Shown here: one piece after another, positions 22,791 through 35,312 of the stretch
Layout of the letters: each line of letters starts with the position of its first letter
Position numbering within the stretch: position 1 is the stretch's first letter
From: Chrysemys picta bellii
Taxonomy: Eukaryota > Chordata > Testudines > Emydidae
DNA: 64,000 nt
Reading direction: 5' to 3'
Assembly (NCBI RefSeq): GCF_011386835.1
Contig: NC_088809.1
Coordinates: forward strand, 24,435,067-24,499,066
Position numbers and translations under genes: made by a program
The notes under the pieces: generated by a model
What the model was told of the DNA's origin: nothing
Databases searched by the model: none
Seen by the model: the letters and a program-made list of their open reading frames with translations, nothing else

Positions 22791-22959
22791 AAACTGCAGC
22801 TGCTCCAAGCCCTGCTGTGCCGTGTCTCGTTTCCCCGTCGAACGAACGCGGGCTGAGCGTGGCCCACGCCTCACAGCAGCTCATTCCGGGTGCTGTAGGC
22901 AGCTATGGGGTATGGGGCAGGGGATGGATGGGGGGCTCCAACATCAGGGGTGCAGGCCT

Positions 22960-23610
22960 GTTACAGTAGCAACACTTGTCTTGAACTACCCACCCCGGCC
23001 AGTGCTCCCCATACATCCCACGTCCCCCCTCCAGAGCCCCACCCAATTCCCAGCCTGTGCTCCACACCCCCTCCCCCACAACCCTCCTCTGGAACCCCAC
23101 CCCAAACCTGTGCTCCCCACACACCCCAGGTCCCTTCTTCAAGAACTCCACCCCCAGCTTGTGCTCCCCACACACCCCACGACCCCCCCCCAGAACTGCA
23201 CCCCCGGCTTGTGCTCCCCACACACCCCATGTCCCCCCTCCAGAGCCCCGCCCTGGCCTGTGCTCCCCACACCCCCCCAACATCCCCCCTCTAGAGCCCC
23301 ACCCCACTCCTGGCCTGTGCTCCCCTCACACCCATGTCCCCCCCTCCAGAGCCCCGCCCTGGCCTGTGCTCCCCCCCCCCCCAACATTCCCCCTCTAGAG
23401 CCCCACCCCACTCCTGGCCTGTGCTCCCCTCACACCCATGTCCCCCCCTCCAGAGCCCACCCTAAGCCTGTTTCCCCCACACATCCCACATCCCCCTCTC
23501 CAGAACCCCTCCCTGCCCTCAGTCTGTGCTCCCCACACACCCAACATCCCCCCTCCAGAGCCGCACCCCACTCCTAGCCTGTTCTTCCCACACACTCTGC
23601 CACCTCCCCA
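22960..23610. repeat. Degenerate minisatellite, roughly 55-60 bp unit
   Basis: About eleven imperfect copies of a unit containing 'ccctccagagcccc' followed by 'cctgtgctccccacac'. Proline-rich frames across it are artefacts. It begins about 170 bases past the last CLDN4 polyA candidate. Confidence 0.9.
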
Positions 23611-23669
23611 GTTGCTGGGCCTGGGCCTGGTTGCTGATTGGGACAGTTTATCAGGGATTGTGGTGGATT

Positions 23670-24345
23670 CATAGAATCATAGAAGATTAGAGTTGGAAGA
23701 GACCTCAGGAGGTCATCTAGTCCAACTCCCTGTTCAAATCAGGACCAACACCAACTAAATCATCCCAGCCAGGGCTTTGTCAAACTGGACCTTAAAAACC
23801 TCTAAGGATGGAGATTCCACCACCTCCCTAGGGAACCCATTCCAGTGCTTCACCACCCTCCTAGTGAAAAAGTGTTTCCTAATATCCAGCCTAGACCTCC
23901 CCCACTGCAACTTAAGACCATTGCTCCTTGTTCTGTCATCTGCCACCACTGAGAACAGCCGAGCTCCATCCTCTTTGGAACCCCCTTCAGGTAGTTGAAG
24001 GCTGCTCTAAAATCCCCCCGCACTCTTCTCTTCTGCAGACTAAATAATCCCAGTTCCCTCAGCCTCTCCTTGTAAATCACGTGCTCCAGCCCCCTAATCA
24101 TTTTCGTTGCCCTCCGCTGGACTCTCTCCAATTTGTCCACATCCCTTCTGTAGTGTGGGGCCCAAAACTGGACACAATACTCCAGATGTGGCATCACCAG
24201 TACCAAATAGAGGGGAATAATCACGTCCCTCCATCTGCTGGCAATGCTCCTACTAATGCAGCCCAATATGCCGTTAGCCTTCTTGGCAATGAGGGCACAC
24301 TGCTGACTCATATCCAGTTTCTTGTCCACTGTAATCCCCTGGTGT
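23670..24345 (-). mobile_element. CR1 LINE 3' copy
   Basis: Starts with the inverted CR1 terminus (the CATAGAATCATAGAAG type). Read on the - strand it encodes the reverse-transcriptase C-terminal region: [23 protein letters not shown], then [20 protein letters not shown] and [15 protein letters not shown]. There is a frame break near 24000. It is truncated upstream of about 24345. Confidence 0.92.
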
Positions 24346-24479
24346 AATCTGAGGTACTGACCATTTTTCAGTGAAGACGGGCTGTATTTCTCAAAGCTGT
24401 GCTCTGGGAATGACTGTGGAGCACGTCTCCGGCCTGTGTTATATAGCAGGTCAGGTTCGATTGTCACAGTGACCCTTTT

Positions 24480-25850
24480 GGCCTGAGAACGTAGGAGTCT
24501 GGAATGGGCAGTGGGACTCTGCTGAGGAAGACTGGGGCACAGGGCTTGCCGGGTGAGGCAGCAGCCAGGCTACTGGGGAAATGAAGGATCATCCCCTTGG
24601 GGGTAGCAGGGGTCAGGCTGGGGCCACCCTTGAGGTCTCAGTGCATTGCAGATGGGAGTGAGGCTCCCAGCCCACACCATGAGCTTGAGCTAGTGCATTA
24701 AAAAGAGCAGCATGGTCTTTGCAGCGCTGGCAGCAGCTTCGGCTAGCCACCTGGTCCAAGCTGGCCTGAGCCCTGGGTCTGAGCTCTGGGCCCTGGCAGA
24801 GCTAGTGCGAGTCTGTCTGCCCAGGCTGGGGATCATAACACCCAGTTGCAGTGAGGTCTGCTATGCCAGCCCCGTCCTCAGGTCCATTGTGGCCCCAACA
24901 CCTCTACTGACAGGCCTTCCGCCGCACCCCGGGTCTAGGTGAGTGACGAGCTGAGGGAGGTTGTGTCAGGGGACACATGGCCCTGAGGAGAGCTGCTTCC
25001 CCATTTGCTGCTGGCTGTGGGGGCAGCAAGGTCGTCTCCTCACTGAATGGTGCTGTCCCCATGTAGCGCACTCAGGGCTCGCTGACCCCTGGCTTAGGAG
25101 GGAATAAGGGTGCCACACACTGGAGTATGATCTTTATTTCCTGGCCCCAGCCACCTGCCATGGTTATAGCCTGGTCACCTTGTTATCAGTTATACCTCAG
25201 ATAATATGGCCACTGATTAGTCCATCTGTTAATCGTTTCATTTCACATGATTTAGCTTTATTACATAGGCCTGCAGATTTGCCAGCCCCCTGAGCTCCAA
25301 AATAACAAAGGCAGGCCCCCCAAATCATTAGAGTTTTAAAAAATTGTAAGTTGGGGGTCTCTGTTTACCTGCTGGACTTGGGGGAGCCCGTTTTCCAGCT
25401 TTTCTCTGCAACCAGGGGACTAGGAAATCACTTTTTAAAAATGAAAGCTGAAATTCTCCCATAATCACAGGACTCCAGGATCTGGTGCTTCAGTCACAAC
25501 ATCAAACATCACAAGACTCACCATAAAATCACAAGAGATGGCAACACTTGTGCATCTTTGACATGCTCCAGGGGCTCATGTGGCAGCCAGCCTCTAGTGA
25601 AGAGACCGTGCCTTTCCTGAGTGACGTTCTGGCCAGGATCACAGTATACTGGGCACTGCTGAATGGCTTTGTCTTGCAGTCCTCTCCCACCCCCACTGGG
25701 GCATACTGTAGATCTCCAGCACCTCTGCACCTGCCACATGCAGCAGAGAGAAGGATTCCACCCTCCCTGGCTTCTCTGTAATCCCACTTCCTGCAGCTGC
25801 CTCGTCCAGTTCTCTCCCAAGTTCCCTTCTAGCCTGAGCGAGGCAGGTTC
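24480..25850. other. No gene seen
   Basis: Unassigned DNA with no exon I can support. The right part (25290-25550) contains a worn interspersed repeat ending 'caagagatggcaacactt', a text common in sauropsid repeats. Confidence 0.35.
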
Positions 25851-27095
25851 ATAGTTAATAGATTTCAAGGCCAGACGGGATCATTGTGATCATCTAGTCT
25901 GGCCTCCTGTATAACACGGGCCGAAGAACTGCCCCACAATTGTTCCTAGAACAGATCTTTGAGAAAAACATCCCATCTTGATTTAAAATTTGTCAGAGAT
26001 AGAAAATCCACCACGACCCAGGTAAATTGTTCTAATGGTTAATTAGTCTCACTTAAGAATGTAAGCCTTATTTCCAGTCTGAATTTGTGGAGCTTCAACT
26101 TCCAGCCATTGGATCATGTCACACCTTTCTCTGCTATTTTGAAGAGCCCATTATTAAATACTTGTTCCCCATGTAGGTACTTACAGAATGTGATCAAGTC
26201 ACCCCTTAACCTTCTCTTTGTTAAATTAAATAGATTGAGCTCCTTGAGTCGATCACTATAAAGCACTTTCTAATCCTTTAACCATTCTCATGTCTCTTCT
26301 CTGGACCCTCTTCAATTTATCAACATCCATCTTGAATTGTGGACATCACAACAGGACACAGGTTTCCAGCAGTAGTCACATCAGTGTCAAATACAGAGGT
26401 AAAATCACCTCTCACTCCTATTTGAGATTCCCTTGTTTATGCATCCCAGGATCACATTAGCCCTTTTGGCCACCACTGCACACTGGGAGCTCATGTTCAG
26501 ATGATTATCCCCCATGGCCTCCAGATCTTTTTCAGAGTCCCTGCTTCCCAGGACAGACTCTCCCATGATGTAAGTGTGAATGACATTCTTTGTCCCTAGA
26601 TGTATCCATTTACATTTAGCCGTATTAAAATGCACATTGTTGGCTTGGGCCAAGCTTACCATGTGATCCAGATTGCTGTGTGTCAGAAACCTGTCCTCTT
26701 CATTATTTACCATGCCCTCAATCATTGTCTCATCTGCAAACTTTATCCATGATGATTTTATGTTTTCTTCGAGGTCGTTAATAAAAATGTTAAATAGCCT
26801 AGGGCCAAGAAAGATCCCTGCAGGATTGCACTAGAAACACACCGTTCAATGATGATTCCCCATTTACAATTACACTTTGAGACTTATTAGTTAGCCAGCT
26901 TTTAATTCATTTAATGTGTGCCATTTTAGTCTTGCATCTTTGTAGTTTTTTAATCAAAATGTCATGCAGTACCAGGTCAAATGCCTTACAGAAGTCTAAC
27001 TATATCATATCAACATTATTACCTTCATCATCTAAACTTGTAATCTCATCAAAAAAGATATTTAGTTAGTGTGACAGGATCTATTTTCCATAAAC

Positions 27096-27459
27096 CTGGG
27101 GATACACAGAGGTCTTCTGGGGGTACATCAACTCATCTAGGTATTTGCCTAGTTTTAGAACAGGCTATGCAAAAACCACTAGCAAAGTCGGTACAAACTA
27201 AAATTTCATACAGTCTATGACTTGTTTATGCTGCTCTGTATACTATACACTGAAATGTAAGTACAATATTGATATTCCAGTCGATTTATCTTATAATTAT
27301 ATGGTCAAAATGAGTAGGTATGCAATTTGTCAGTCATAGCATCCTGTGACACTTTTGTATTTTTATGTCTGATTTAGTAAGCAAGTAGTTCTTAAGTGAG
27401 GCAAAACAAATCAGACTCCTGCAAGGGGTACAGTAGTCTGGAAATGTTGAGAGCTACTG
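27096..27459. mobile_element. hAT element with 8-bp duplication CCATAAAC
   Basis: CCATAAAC occurs exactly at 27088-27095 and 27460-27467. The right end 'gttgagagctactg' is a typical inverted CAGTAGCTCTCAAC terminus; the left end CTGGGGATAC is worn. Non-coding, 364 bases, inserted in the ancient CR1. Confidence 0.82.
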
Positions 27460-27805
27460 CCATAAACCCATGTTAATTGGCATTAATTACATTATTCTCT
27501 TTTACATTACTCTAATCAAATCCCATATCGCCTGCTCCATTATCTGGCCTGGGATGAACGTAAGCCTAACAGGCCTATACCCAGGTCATCATTTACCCTT
27601 TTGAAATATTAGTACAACATTAGCTTTCTTCCAGTCTTCTGGAACTTATCCAGTGTTCTGAGACTTATGGAAAATCAACATTAGTGATCAAGCAAGCTCC
27701 TCAGCCAGCTCTTTTAAAACTCTTGGATGCAAGTTATCTGGACCTGTTGATTTAAAAATGTCCAACTTTAGTGGCTTCTGTTTAAAATCCTCCTAAGATA
27801 CTAGT

Positions 27806-28942
27806 TAGGGTTACCATTCGTCCGGATTCCCCGGACATGTCCGGCTTTTTGAGCTAAAAATAGCGTCCAGGGGGAATTTGTAAATGTCCGGACTTCCCCC
27901 TCCCCCCCCCCATGCAGAGTGCGCGCGGCTAACAGAGCAGCCGGCCGGATGGTACCACTTACATGGGGCTCCGACAGCCAGAGAGACCCCTCCTCCGCCT
28001 CCCCTGCAGCAGAGATCACTCCCTGCCTCCCTCCCTCCCTGCATTCGCAGATCCCTCCGGCAGTCTGGAGCTCCTCCCCTGCTCCTCCTCCACTGCTGGG
28101 ACAAACGGCTCCGGCCGTTCCTGAGCAAGTTCACAGAGACGTTAGGTGAAGGCCAACAACAAGGGGGCAGGGAGTCGGAGAAGGGGCAGGGAGGTTTTGG
28201 ATGGGGCAGTCAAGAGACAGGGGGGGTCGGGAGTTCGGGGGGGGCTTTCTGGGGGGAGTGTGGATAAGGTTTTGGGCAGGTAGGGGGTAGGGTCCTGGGG
28301 GGCAGTTGGGGGGCGTCTTAGGAGGGGGCAGTTAGGGGACAAGGAACAGGGAGGCTTAGGTAGGGGGTGGGGTCCTGGAGGGCAGTTAGGAGCAGGGGTT
28401 CCCGGAAGGGGTAGTCAGGGGACAAGGAGCGGGGGGGGCGGTTGGGAGTTCTGGGGGCGGGGCTGTCAGGGGGCAGGAGTGGTGAGAGGGATCGGAGCAG
28501 TCAGGGGACAGGGAGCAGAGGGGTTTAGATGGGTCGGGAGTTCTGGGGGGGGCTGTCAGGGGGTGGGGAGTGGTTGGATGGGGCGTGGGAGTCCCAGGGG
28601 TCTGTCTGGGGGTGGGGGTGTGGATAAGGGTTGGGGCAGTCAGGGTACAGGTGGGGGTAGGGTCCTAGGGGGCCAGTTAGGATGGGGGGAGGGTCTCAGG
28701 AGGGGGCAGTCAGGGGACAAGAGGCAGGGAGGCTTAGGTAGGTAGGGGGTGGAGTCCTGGGGGGCAGTTAGGGGCAGGGGTCCCAGGAGGGGGCAGTCAG
28801 GGGACAAGGAGCGGGGGGGAGGGTTGGGGGTTCTGAGGGGGGAAGTGGGAGGGGCAGGAGCGGGGCTAGGGCAGGACGGGGGCGGGGCTAGGGCGGGGCT
28901 CCTCCCGTCCTCTTTTTTGCTTGCTGAAATATGGTACCCCTA
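27806..28942. mobile_element. hAT element carrying a G-rich tandem array
   Basis: TAGGGTTACCAT at the left and ATGGTACCCCTA at the right form a 12-base terminal inverted repeat with one mismatch. ATACTAGT flanks it exactly at 27798-27805 and 28943-28950. The interior from about 28150 to 28890 is a degenerate G-rich repeat ('ggggacaaggagc', 'gggcagtcagggg') that accounts for most of its 1137 bases. No transposase is visible. Confidence 0.9.
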
Positions 28943-29144
28943 ATACTAGTGGAATGGAAAGAGTGTTATCATGTGATATGACTACATCATCAGTTTTCTT
29001 CCCAAATACAGAACAGATATATTTATTGAACACTTCTGCCTTTATGGTATAATTTTTGATAATTCTGCCATTTCCCTCTAGCAATGGACCAATGCCATTG
29101 TCAGGATTCCTTTTGTTCCTAATATACTTAAATAGACCTCCTTT

Positions 29145-30125
29145 ATAGAATCATAGAAGATTAGGGTTGGAAGAGACCTCAGGAGGTCATCTAGTCCAAC
29201 TCCATGCTCAAAGCAGGACCAACACCAACTAAATCATCCCAGCTAGGACATTGTCAAGCTGGACCTTAAAAACCTCTAAGGATGGAGATTCCACCACCTC
29301 CCTAGGTAACCCATTCCAGTGCTTCACCACCCTCCTAGTGAAATAGTGTTTCCTAATATCCAACCTAGACCTCCCCCACTGCAACTTGAGACCATTGCTC
29401 CTTGTTCTGTCATCTGCCACCACTGAGAACAGCCGAGCTCCATCCTCTTTGGAACTCCCCTTCAGGTAGTTGAAGGCTGCTCTCAAATCCCCCCTCATTC
29501 TTCTCTTCTGCAGACTAAATAATCCCAGTTCCCTCAGCCTCTCCTCGTATGTCATGTGCCCCAATCCCCTAATAATTTTTGTTGCCCTCTGCTGGACTCT
29601 CTTCAATTTGTCCACATCCCTTCTGTAGTCTGTAGTTCTGTGGGTGCCCAAAACTGGACACAATACTCCAGGTGTGGCCTCACCAGTGCCGAATAGAGGG
29701 GGATAATCACTTCCCTCAATCTGCTGGCAACGCTCCTACTAATGCAGCCCAATATGGCGTTGACCTTCTTGGCAACAAGGGCACACTGCTGATTTATATG
29801 CAGCTTCTCATCCACCGTAATCCCAAGGTCCTTTTCTGTAGAACTGTCGCTTAGCCAGTTGGTCCCCAGTCTGTAGCCGTGCATGGGATTCTTCCATCCT
29901 AAGTGCAGGACTCTGCACTTGTCCTTGTTGAATCTCATCAGATTTCTTTTGGCCCAATCCTCCAATTTGTCTAGGTCACTCTGGACCCTATCCGTAACCT
30001 CCAGCTTATCTACCTCTCCCCCCAGTTTAGTGTCATCTGCGAACTTGCTGAGGGTGCAATCCATCCCATTCTCCAGATCATTAATAAAGATGTTGAACAA
30101 AACCGGCCCCAGAACCGACTCCATC
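29145..30125 (-). mobile_element. CR1 LINE 3' copy, nested
   Basis: Begins with the inverted CR1 terminus and encodes, on the - strand, the RT second half: [56 protein letters not shown], and the [10 protein letters not shown] tail. It has one frameshift near 29640. It abuts ancient CR1 sequence on the left. Confidence 0.93.
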
Positions 30126-30129
30126 TTTT

Positions 30130-30950
30130 GTCCTTAATGCTAACACCTTTTATTCCATCCTGACCCCAAGTGAGGAGGGCATGACACACCCACAACAGCT
30201 CTGGGAAGAGATGACCCCAGCATCTGATGTGGGTCAGGGTGATGAACAGATGACACTTGTAACATGTCAGTTTCCAGTGACTCCATGGGCTCTTGTTACA
30301 AAGGAGGGGCTCTGATGTGTTCCCATGGTTAGCAGGAACTTCTGCAAGGTCAGGAGGATGGGAGCCACCCAGGGGCAACAAATGCAGGGAAAGGGGCCAA
30401 CAGGCCATGGCCCTTCCCACGTTTCACCACAGGCCCAGCCCCCTGCCAGGCCGGAAGCTGGAGCCCGGCCCAGGTAAGAGCAGCCTGGGGAGCCTGGGCA
30501 GCTGTGGGGAGCTGAAGACCCTCCACCTGCCCAGGGTGGGGGGAGGGGACCAAGAGCAACCCCCAGCCCATGTCCCCACCCCCCAGGCTCCTTGTCCAGG
30601 GCAGATGGAGGGTCCATAGCTCTTACCATGGCCTGTCTGTGGCTCTAAAGCCCTCAAGGCCCTGCCCCCTGGCTAGGCCGGGAAGCAGAGCCAGGTCGGG
30701 GTAACAGCTGTGGGGAGCCATGGACCCTACACCTGCCCTGGGCGGGGGGCCCGCAGGGCAGGGACACGGGTAGGGCTGCTCTCAGGCCCCACCACCCCGG
30801 GCAGGTGGATGGGCCCAGACTCCCCAGCCCAGCTCTGGCTTCTGGCTTGGCCAGGGGGCAGGGCCTCAGGGGAAGAGGAGGAGCGGGGTGGGGCCACAGA
30901 GGAGGCATGGCTATGTGGGCCCCCCACTTTTAGGAGGAATCTGTTGCCCC
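30130..30950. repeat. Unassigned sequence with a diverged tandem duplication
   Basis: A unit with 'ccccctgccaggccggaagc', 'cagctgtggggagc' and 'ccacctgcccagggtggg' near 30425-30640 recurs in diverged form at 30660-30860. No exon is supported. Confidence 0.5.
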
Positions 30951-30954
30951 TGAG

Positions 30955-31221
30955 CAGGGGCAGCTTTATGTATTTTGCAACCCCAAGGACGGCAGTGAGG
31001 CAATGAGGCAGCCTTCGGCGGCGCGCCTGCGGGAGGTCTGCCAGTCCCGCACCTTCGGCGTACCCGCCGCCAAATTGCCGCCGAAGCCGCGGGACCGGCG
31101 GACCTCCCGCGGGCATGCCGCTGAAGGCAGCTTGACTGCCACCCTCACAGCGACCAGCAGGCTGCTCCCCGCGGCTTGCCGCCCCACGCGCTTGATGCGC
31201 TGGTGCCTGGAGCCGCCCCTG
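30955..31221. mobile_element. hAT MITE with 8-bp duplication CCCCTGAG
   Basis: The ends CAGGGGCAGCT and AGCCGCCCCTG are an inverted repeat with one mismatch. CCCCTGAG flanks exactly at 30947-30954 and 31222-31229. The interior is GC-rich and partly palindromic around the 'ccgccaaattgccgcc' segment. Confidence 0.9.
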
Positions 31222-31229
31222 CCCCTGAG

Positions 31230-32730
31230 CCCACCCCAGAGAGAGAGAGAGAAGAGGAAGGAGCCAGAGCAAAATGGAGGAGAGAGGAGTGGTGAGCAGG
31301 GAAGTGAGACTAAAACCAAAGACAATGGAACAAATGACACAAATAGCAGTGTAGTTTCTTTGGAGCAGTAACAGGGCGTGTCCACTCTGCAGGGCTTTGT
31401 GACACTACCTGGTGAGCCACAGCTGTGTCTGGTAATCAAACACTATCACTGATTCATAGGCTGTTGTTTTTACTTCATTCCATTCTGTAATGAGAGCCAC
31501 ATTTAGTCAGCCAGCGAGTAACTTCCTAGTTACCAGGAATTGCTGAGCATTCTTCGACAGTCCCTGCAAAATAACCCTCTGCAGCTCCTGTGGTTAATGA
31601 CACCTTCCAGTCTGACACATGACCAGCCAACCACAGCAGGACAAGCTACAGCTCAACAGGCACCCCTACCGAAAGCTCAGCCTTCTGCAAGCCACTCAGA
31701 GCTGGTATCCCTTCTTTATTACAGCAGTGGGAACCCTTCAGCTAGCCAGCTCTTTGTTGAAACTGGTGCAAACCCTACAGGAAGCCTGTAACTAGGAGAA
31801 TATGTTAGAATCCCGGAATTACTTTCAGAACAGTTAAGTGATGCCGAGCACTAGGGTCTCCTGACTCTTTCTGATATAAAACCAGATTTTCAGTTGCTTA
31901 TAACTTTGTCAAACTTTAACTATTTGGTCTAATTCAGAAGTTGGTCCAATAAAAGATATTACTTCAGCCACCTTGTCCTGGGACCAACACAGCTACAATA
32001 CTGCAAGAATTAAAGTTGTCCATGCAACCTTAATTTGGCCCCCTTGGGCATATGCATTCCAATACAGTCTTTAATGGTATGATTACATACTTGTTTTCCA
32101 GAGGACCCCTGCCTCATTCACTACGCAGGATGGAGAGTGCTCTGGGATGAATCAGGGTGGTGCAGTGAAGGAGTCTCTTATCTGTAGAACCTCATTTGTT
32201 GCAGAAGTTAGAAGGTGTGTAGTGCATGGGGCAGGGGTCTGCAGGAAGAGAAAGGATGGTCTCATGGTTAAGCCACAGAGTTCCTGTAGGATGCAGTGTC
32301 ACAGTTGGTCATTAATTGTTTGTTCCTTGTTTTCTGGGTGCCCAGCGTGAGACACTTGGGTTTGAGTTGCAGAAGTGCTGAACACCCACAGCTGCAGCTG
32401 AATTCAACAGGAGCTGTGCGAAGCTATTGTAACCGCTTGTTCTGGCCTAAAGTGCTATACATAAAAGGGTTCGGTCAAATTCCGGTGCTAGGCATCTCAA
32501 GTTGGACACCCAAATTAATTAATACTTTTGCCTTTAATCTAGCTGTGCTTTAGTTCCCCAAGTGTAACATGAGAATAACACCGTCTCCCTACCTCCCAAG
32601 GTGTTCTGAAGCGCTCAGGTACTGTAGTGATGAGCACCACAGAAAAGCCCATTAGAAATTAGTAATTCTGTTTTTGGTGCAGGTTTTGAATAGTGGACAG
32701 TAAATAAGGCGCTGGGCCACACCTTAAATG
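31230..32730. other. No gene seen; one Penelope-like tail fragment
   Basis: The stretch at 31935-32005 ('agttggtccaataaaagata' and 'gggaccaacacagctacaat') is a worn Penelope-type 3' tail on the + strand. The remainder is unassigned. Confidence 0.45.
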
Positions 32731-32736
32731 ATGAAG

Positions 32737-34308
32737 ATCAATTTTGAAGCACTTTGAGGAGAGGAAAGTGATCAGGAACCGTCAACATGGATTCACCAAG
32801 GGCAAGTCATGCCTGACTAATCTAATTGCTTTCTGTGAGGAGATAACTGGCTCTGTGGATGAGGGGAAAGCAGTGGATGTGTTATTCCTTGACTTTAGCA
32901 AAGCTTTTGATATGGTCTCCCACAGTATTCTTGCCAGCAAGTTAAAGAACTATGGTCTGGATGAATGGACTCTAAGGTGGATAGAAAGCTGGCTAGATCA
33001 TCAGGCTCAAGTGATCAAGGGCTCCATGTCTAGTTGGCAGCCGGTATCAAGCAGAGTCCCCAAGGGTCGGTCCTGGGGCCGGTTTTGTTCAATATCTTCA
33101 TTAATGATCTGGAGGATGGCGAGGACTGCACACTCAGCAAGTTTGCAGATGACACTAAACTGGGAGGAGTGGTAGGTACACTGGAAGGTAGGGATAGGAT
33201 ACAGAGGGACCTAGACAAATTAGAGGATTGAGCCAAAAGAAATCTGATGAGGTTCAACAAGGACAAGTGCAGAGTCCTGCACTTAGGATGGAAGGATGCA
33301 CTGCTACAGACTAGGGACCGAGTGGCTAGGTAGCAGTTCTGTAGAAAAGGACCTAGGGGTTACAGTGGACAAGAAGCTGGATATGAGTCAACAGTGTGCC
33401 CTTGTTGCCAAGAAGGCTAATGGCATTTTGGGCTGTAGAAGTAGAAGCATTGCTAGCAGATCAAGGAACGTGATCATTCCCCTCTATTCGGCATTGGTGA
33501 GGCCTCATCTGGAGTACTGTGTCCAGTTTTGGGCTCCACACTACAAGAAAGATGTGGAAAAATTGGAAAGAGTCCAGCGGAGGGCAACAAAAATGATTAG
33601 GGGGCTGGAGCACATGAGGAGTGGCTGAAGGAACTGGATTATTTAGTCTGCAGAAGAGAAGAATGAGGGGGGATTTGATAGCTGCTTTCAACTACCTGAA
33701 AGGGGGTTCCAAAGAGGATGGATCTAAACAGGGGTCGGCAACGTTTGGCACGCGGCTCGCCAGGGTAAGCACCCTGGCGGGCCGGGCCAGTTTATTTACC
33801 TCCTGACGCGGCAGGTTCAGCCGATCGCCGTCCTGGGCCAATGGGGGCGGCGGGAAGCGGCACTGCCCCCATTGGCCTGGGACGGGGAACCGCAGCCAGT
33901 GGGGGCCGCGATTAGCTGAACTTGCTGCGTCAGCAGGTAAATAAACTGGCCCGGCCCGCCAGGGTGCTTTCCCTGGCGAGCCGCGTGCCAAACGTTGCCG
34001 ATCCCTGGTCTAGACTGTTCTCAGTTCTCAGATGACAGAACAAGGATTAATGGTCTCAAGTTGCAGTGGGGGAGGTTTAGGTTGGATATTAGGAAAAAAC
34101 TTTTTCACTAGGAGGGTGGAGAAGCACTGGAATGGGTTCCCTAGGGAGGTGGTGGAATCTCCTTTCTTAGAGGTTTTTAAGGCCCGGCTTGACAAAGCCC
34201 TGTCTGGGATGATTTAGTTGGGAATTGGTCCTGCTTTGAGCAGGGGATTGGACTAGATGACCTCCTGAGGTCCCCTCCAACCCTGATATTCTATGATTCT
34301 ATGATTCT
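32737..34308 (+). mobile_element. CR1 LINE copy split by a hAT MITE
   Basis: The RT frame starts near 32744 (HFEERKVIRNRQHGF), passes through [12 protein letters not shown] and, after a frameshift, [18 protein letters not shown] with FADDTKLGG. It then continues into the C-terminal part and ends with ATTCTATGATTCT repeats at about 34308. It is interrupted at 33729-34007. Premature stops near 33230 and 33625 indicate a dead copy. Confidence 0.93.
33729..34007. mobile_element. Foldback hAT MITE
   Basis: The left arm CAGGGGTCGGCAACGTTTGG pairs with the right arm ending CGTTGCCGATCCCTG. The complementarity continues inward ('gggccagtttatttacct' against 'aggtaaataaactggccc'), so the whole element can fold into one hairpin. 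Flanks resemble an aged 8-bp duplication around TCTAGAC. A sister copy with a perfect duplication is at 63460. Confidence 0.83.
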
Positions 34309-34319
34309 AAGATGAAAAG

Positions 34320-35025
34320 ATATTGAACGGCTGCCTCGTTCCTGAGCACAAGGCACCCTGAGCACTGAATGAGGCCAAAAATGTGCAAAAATTAGTATGT
34401 GATCATGTAATAAAAGAATGCAGCATAACGTACAAGGGGGCCGAATAAAGTTGCATAGATAACCTTTCATTCTGATATTCCATAACTTCTGACTGCTTGA
34501 CTATGCATCCTTAATAATGTTCCTTTATTTTAGTTTGTTGCACGCAAAAACAGAACAAAAAAACAACCGACCAACCAACCAAACCAAACCCAAACAGAAA
34601 TTCCATTTTGTGGAACTGTACTGACCCCTCAAGCTGGGTTGAGGATAGTCATATCCACAGCACAGCCCTCTGCCATTTGAGCTAAAGGACTAGTTTGTTA
34701 TCCTCTATGTATACCATCCACTGACTAGAGGGTAGGCGCTTGCCAGTGAGTTACACAACCGTTTCCTTGACAGCAGTGGAACACAGTGAGCCAGGATTTG
34801 TGGATTTTGTTCTTGGCTCTGGGAGGGGAATGTTGTCTAGTGGTCAGAGAGCAATAACCAAGCACATGGACTTGGCACATTACTTCTGAGAGAGAATGTG
34901 GCTAAGTGGATGAGACTTGAGTCTGCCCTACTAGGGACTTGTGTTCTATCCCAGGAGTCTTTTCTCAGGAATAAGGGAGCGCAGGGCACAGAAGTATCAC
35001 CACCAGTCAGCAAACGGGGTGAGAC
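34320..35025. other. No gene seen; probable SINE at 34800-34985
   Basis: 'tgttgtctagtggtcagaga' and 'gacttgtgttctatccc' near 34830-34955 look like a diverged tRNA-type SINE. The rest is unassigned. Confidence 0.4.
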
Positions 35026-35120
35026 TTAGAATCATAGAATATCAGGGTTGGAAGGAACCTCAGGAGGTCATCTAGTCCAACCCCCTGCTCAACGCAGGAC
35101 CAATCCCCAACTAAATCATC

Positions 35121-35242
35121 TAGGGTGACAAGATAGCAAGTGAGAAAATCGGGGCAGGGGTGGGGAGTAATAGGAGTCCGAATTAAAAAAAGCCCCAAAT
35201 ATCAGGACTGTCCCTATAAAATCAGGACATCTGGTCACCCTA
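35121..35242. mobile_element. hAT MITE, 122 bp, duplication AAATCATC
   Basis: The ends TAGGGTGACAAGA and TCTGGTCACCCTA are inverted repeats. AAATCATC flanks exactly at 35113-35120 and 35243-35250. A sister copy of the same length lies at 49716. Confidence 0.93.
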
Positions 35243-35312
35243 AAATCATCCCAGCCAGGGCTTTGTCAAGCCTGACCTTAAAAAAGGAAGGAGATTCCAC
35301 CACCTCCCTAGG

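Larger units (their letters stand above)
25851..29144 (-). mobile_element. Ancient CR1 LINE copy, interrupted by two hAT elements
   Basis: On the - strand, decayed CR1 sequence runs from the 3' terminus at 25851 through the reverse-transcriptase region (NSH...LVSLAQANNVHFNTAKCK at 26400-26725) towards the 5' part, with [16 protein letters not shown] text near 27720. It resumes at 28943-29144 with the linker before the RT domain. It is cut by insertions at 27096-27459 and 27806-28942, and abutted by a younger CR1 at 29145. Its subfamily resembles the copies at 5705 and 62760. Confidence 0.8.

Noticed and set aside
22774..23674. Proline-rich frames of up to 267 codons after CLDN4
   Set aside because: They follow the minisatellite in several frames at once and match no family.
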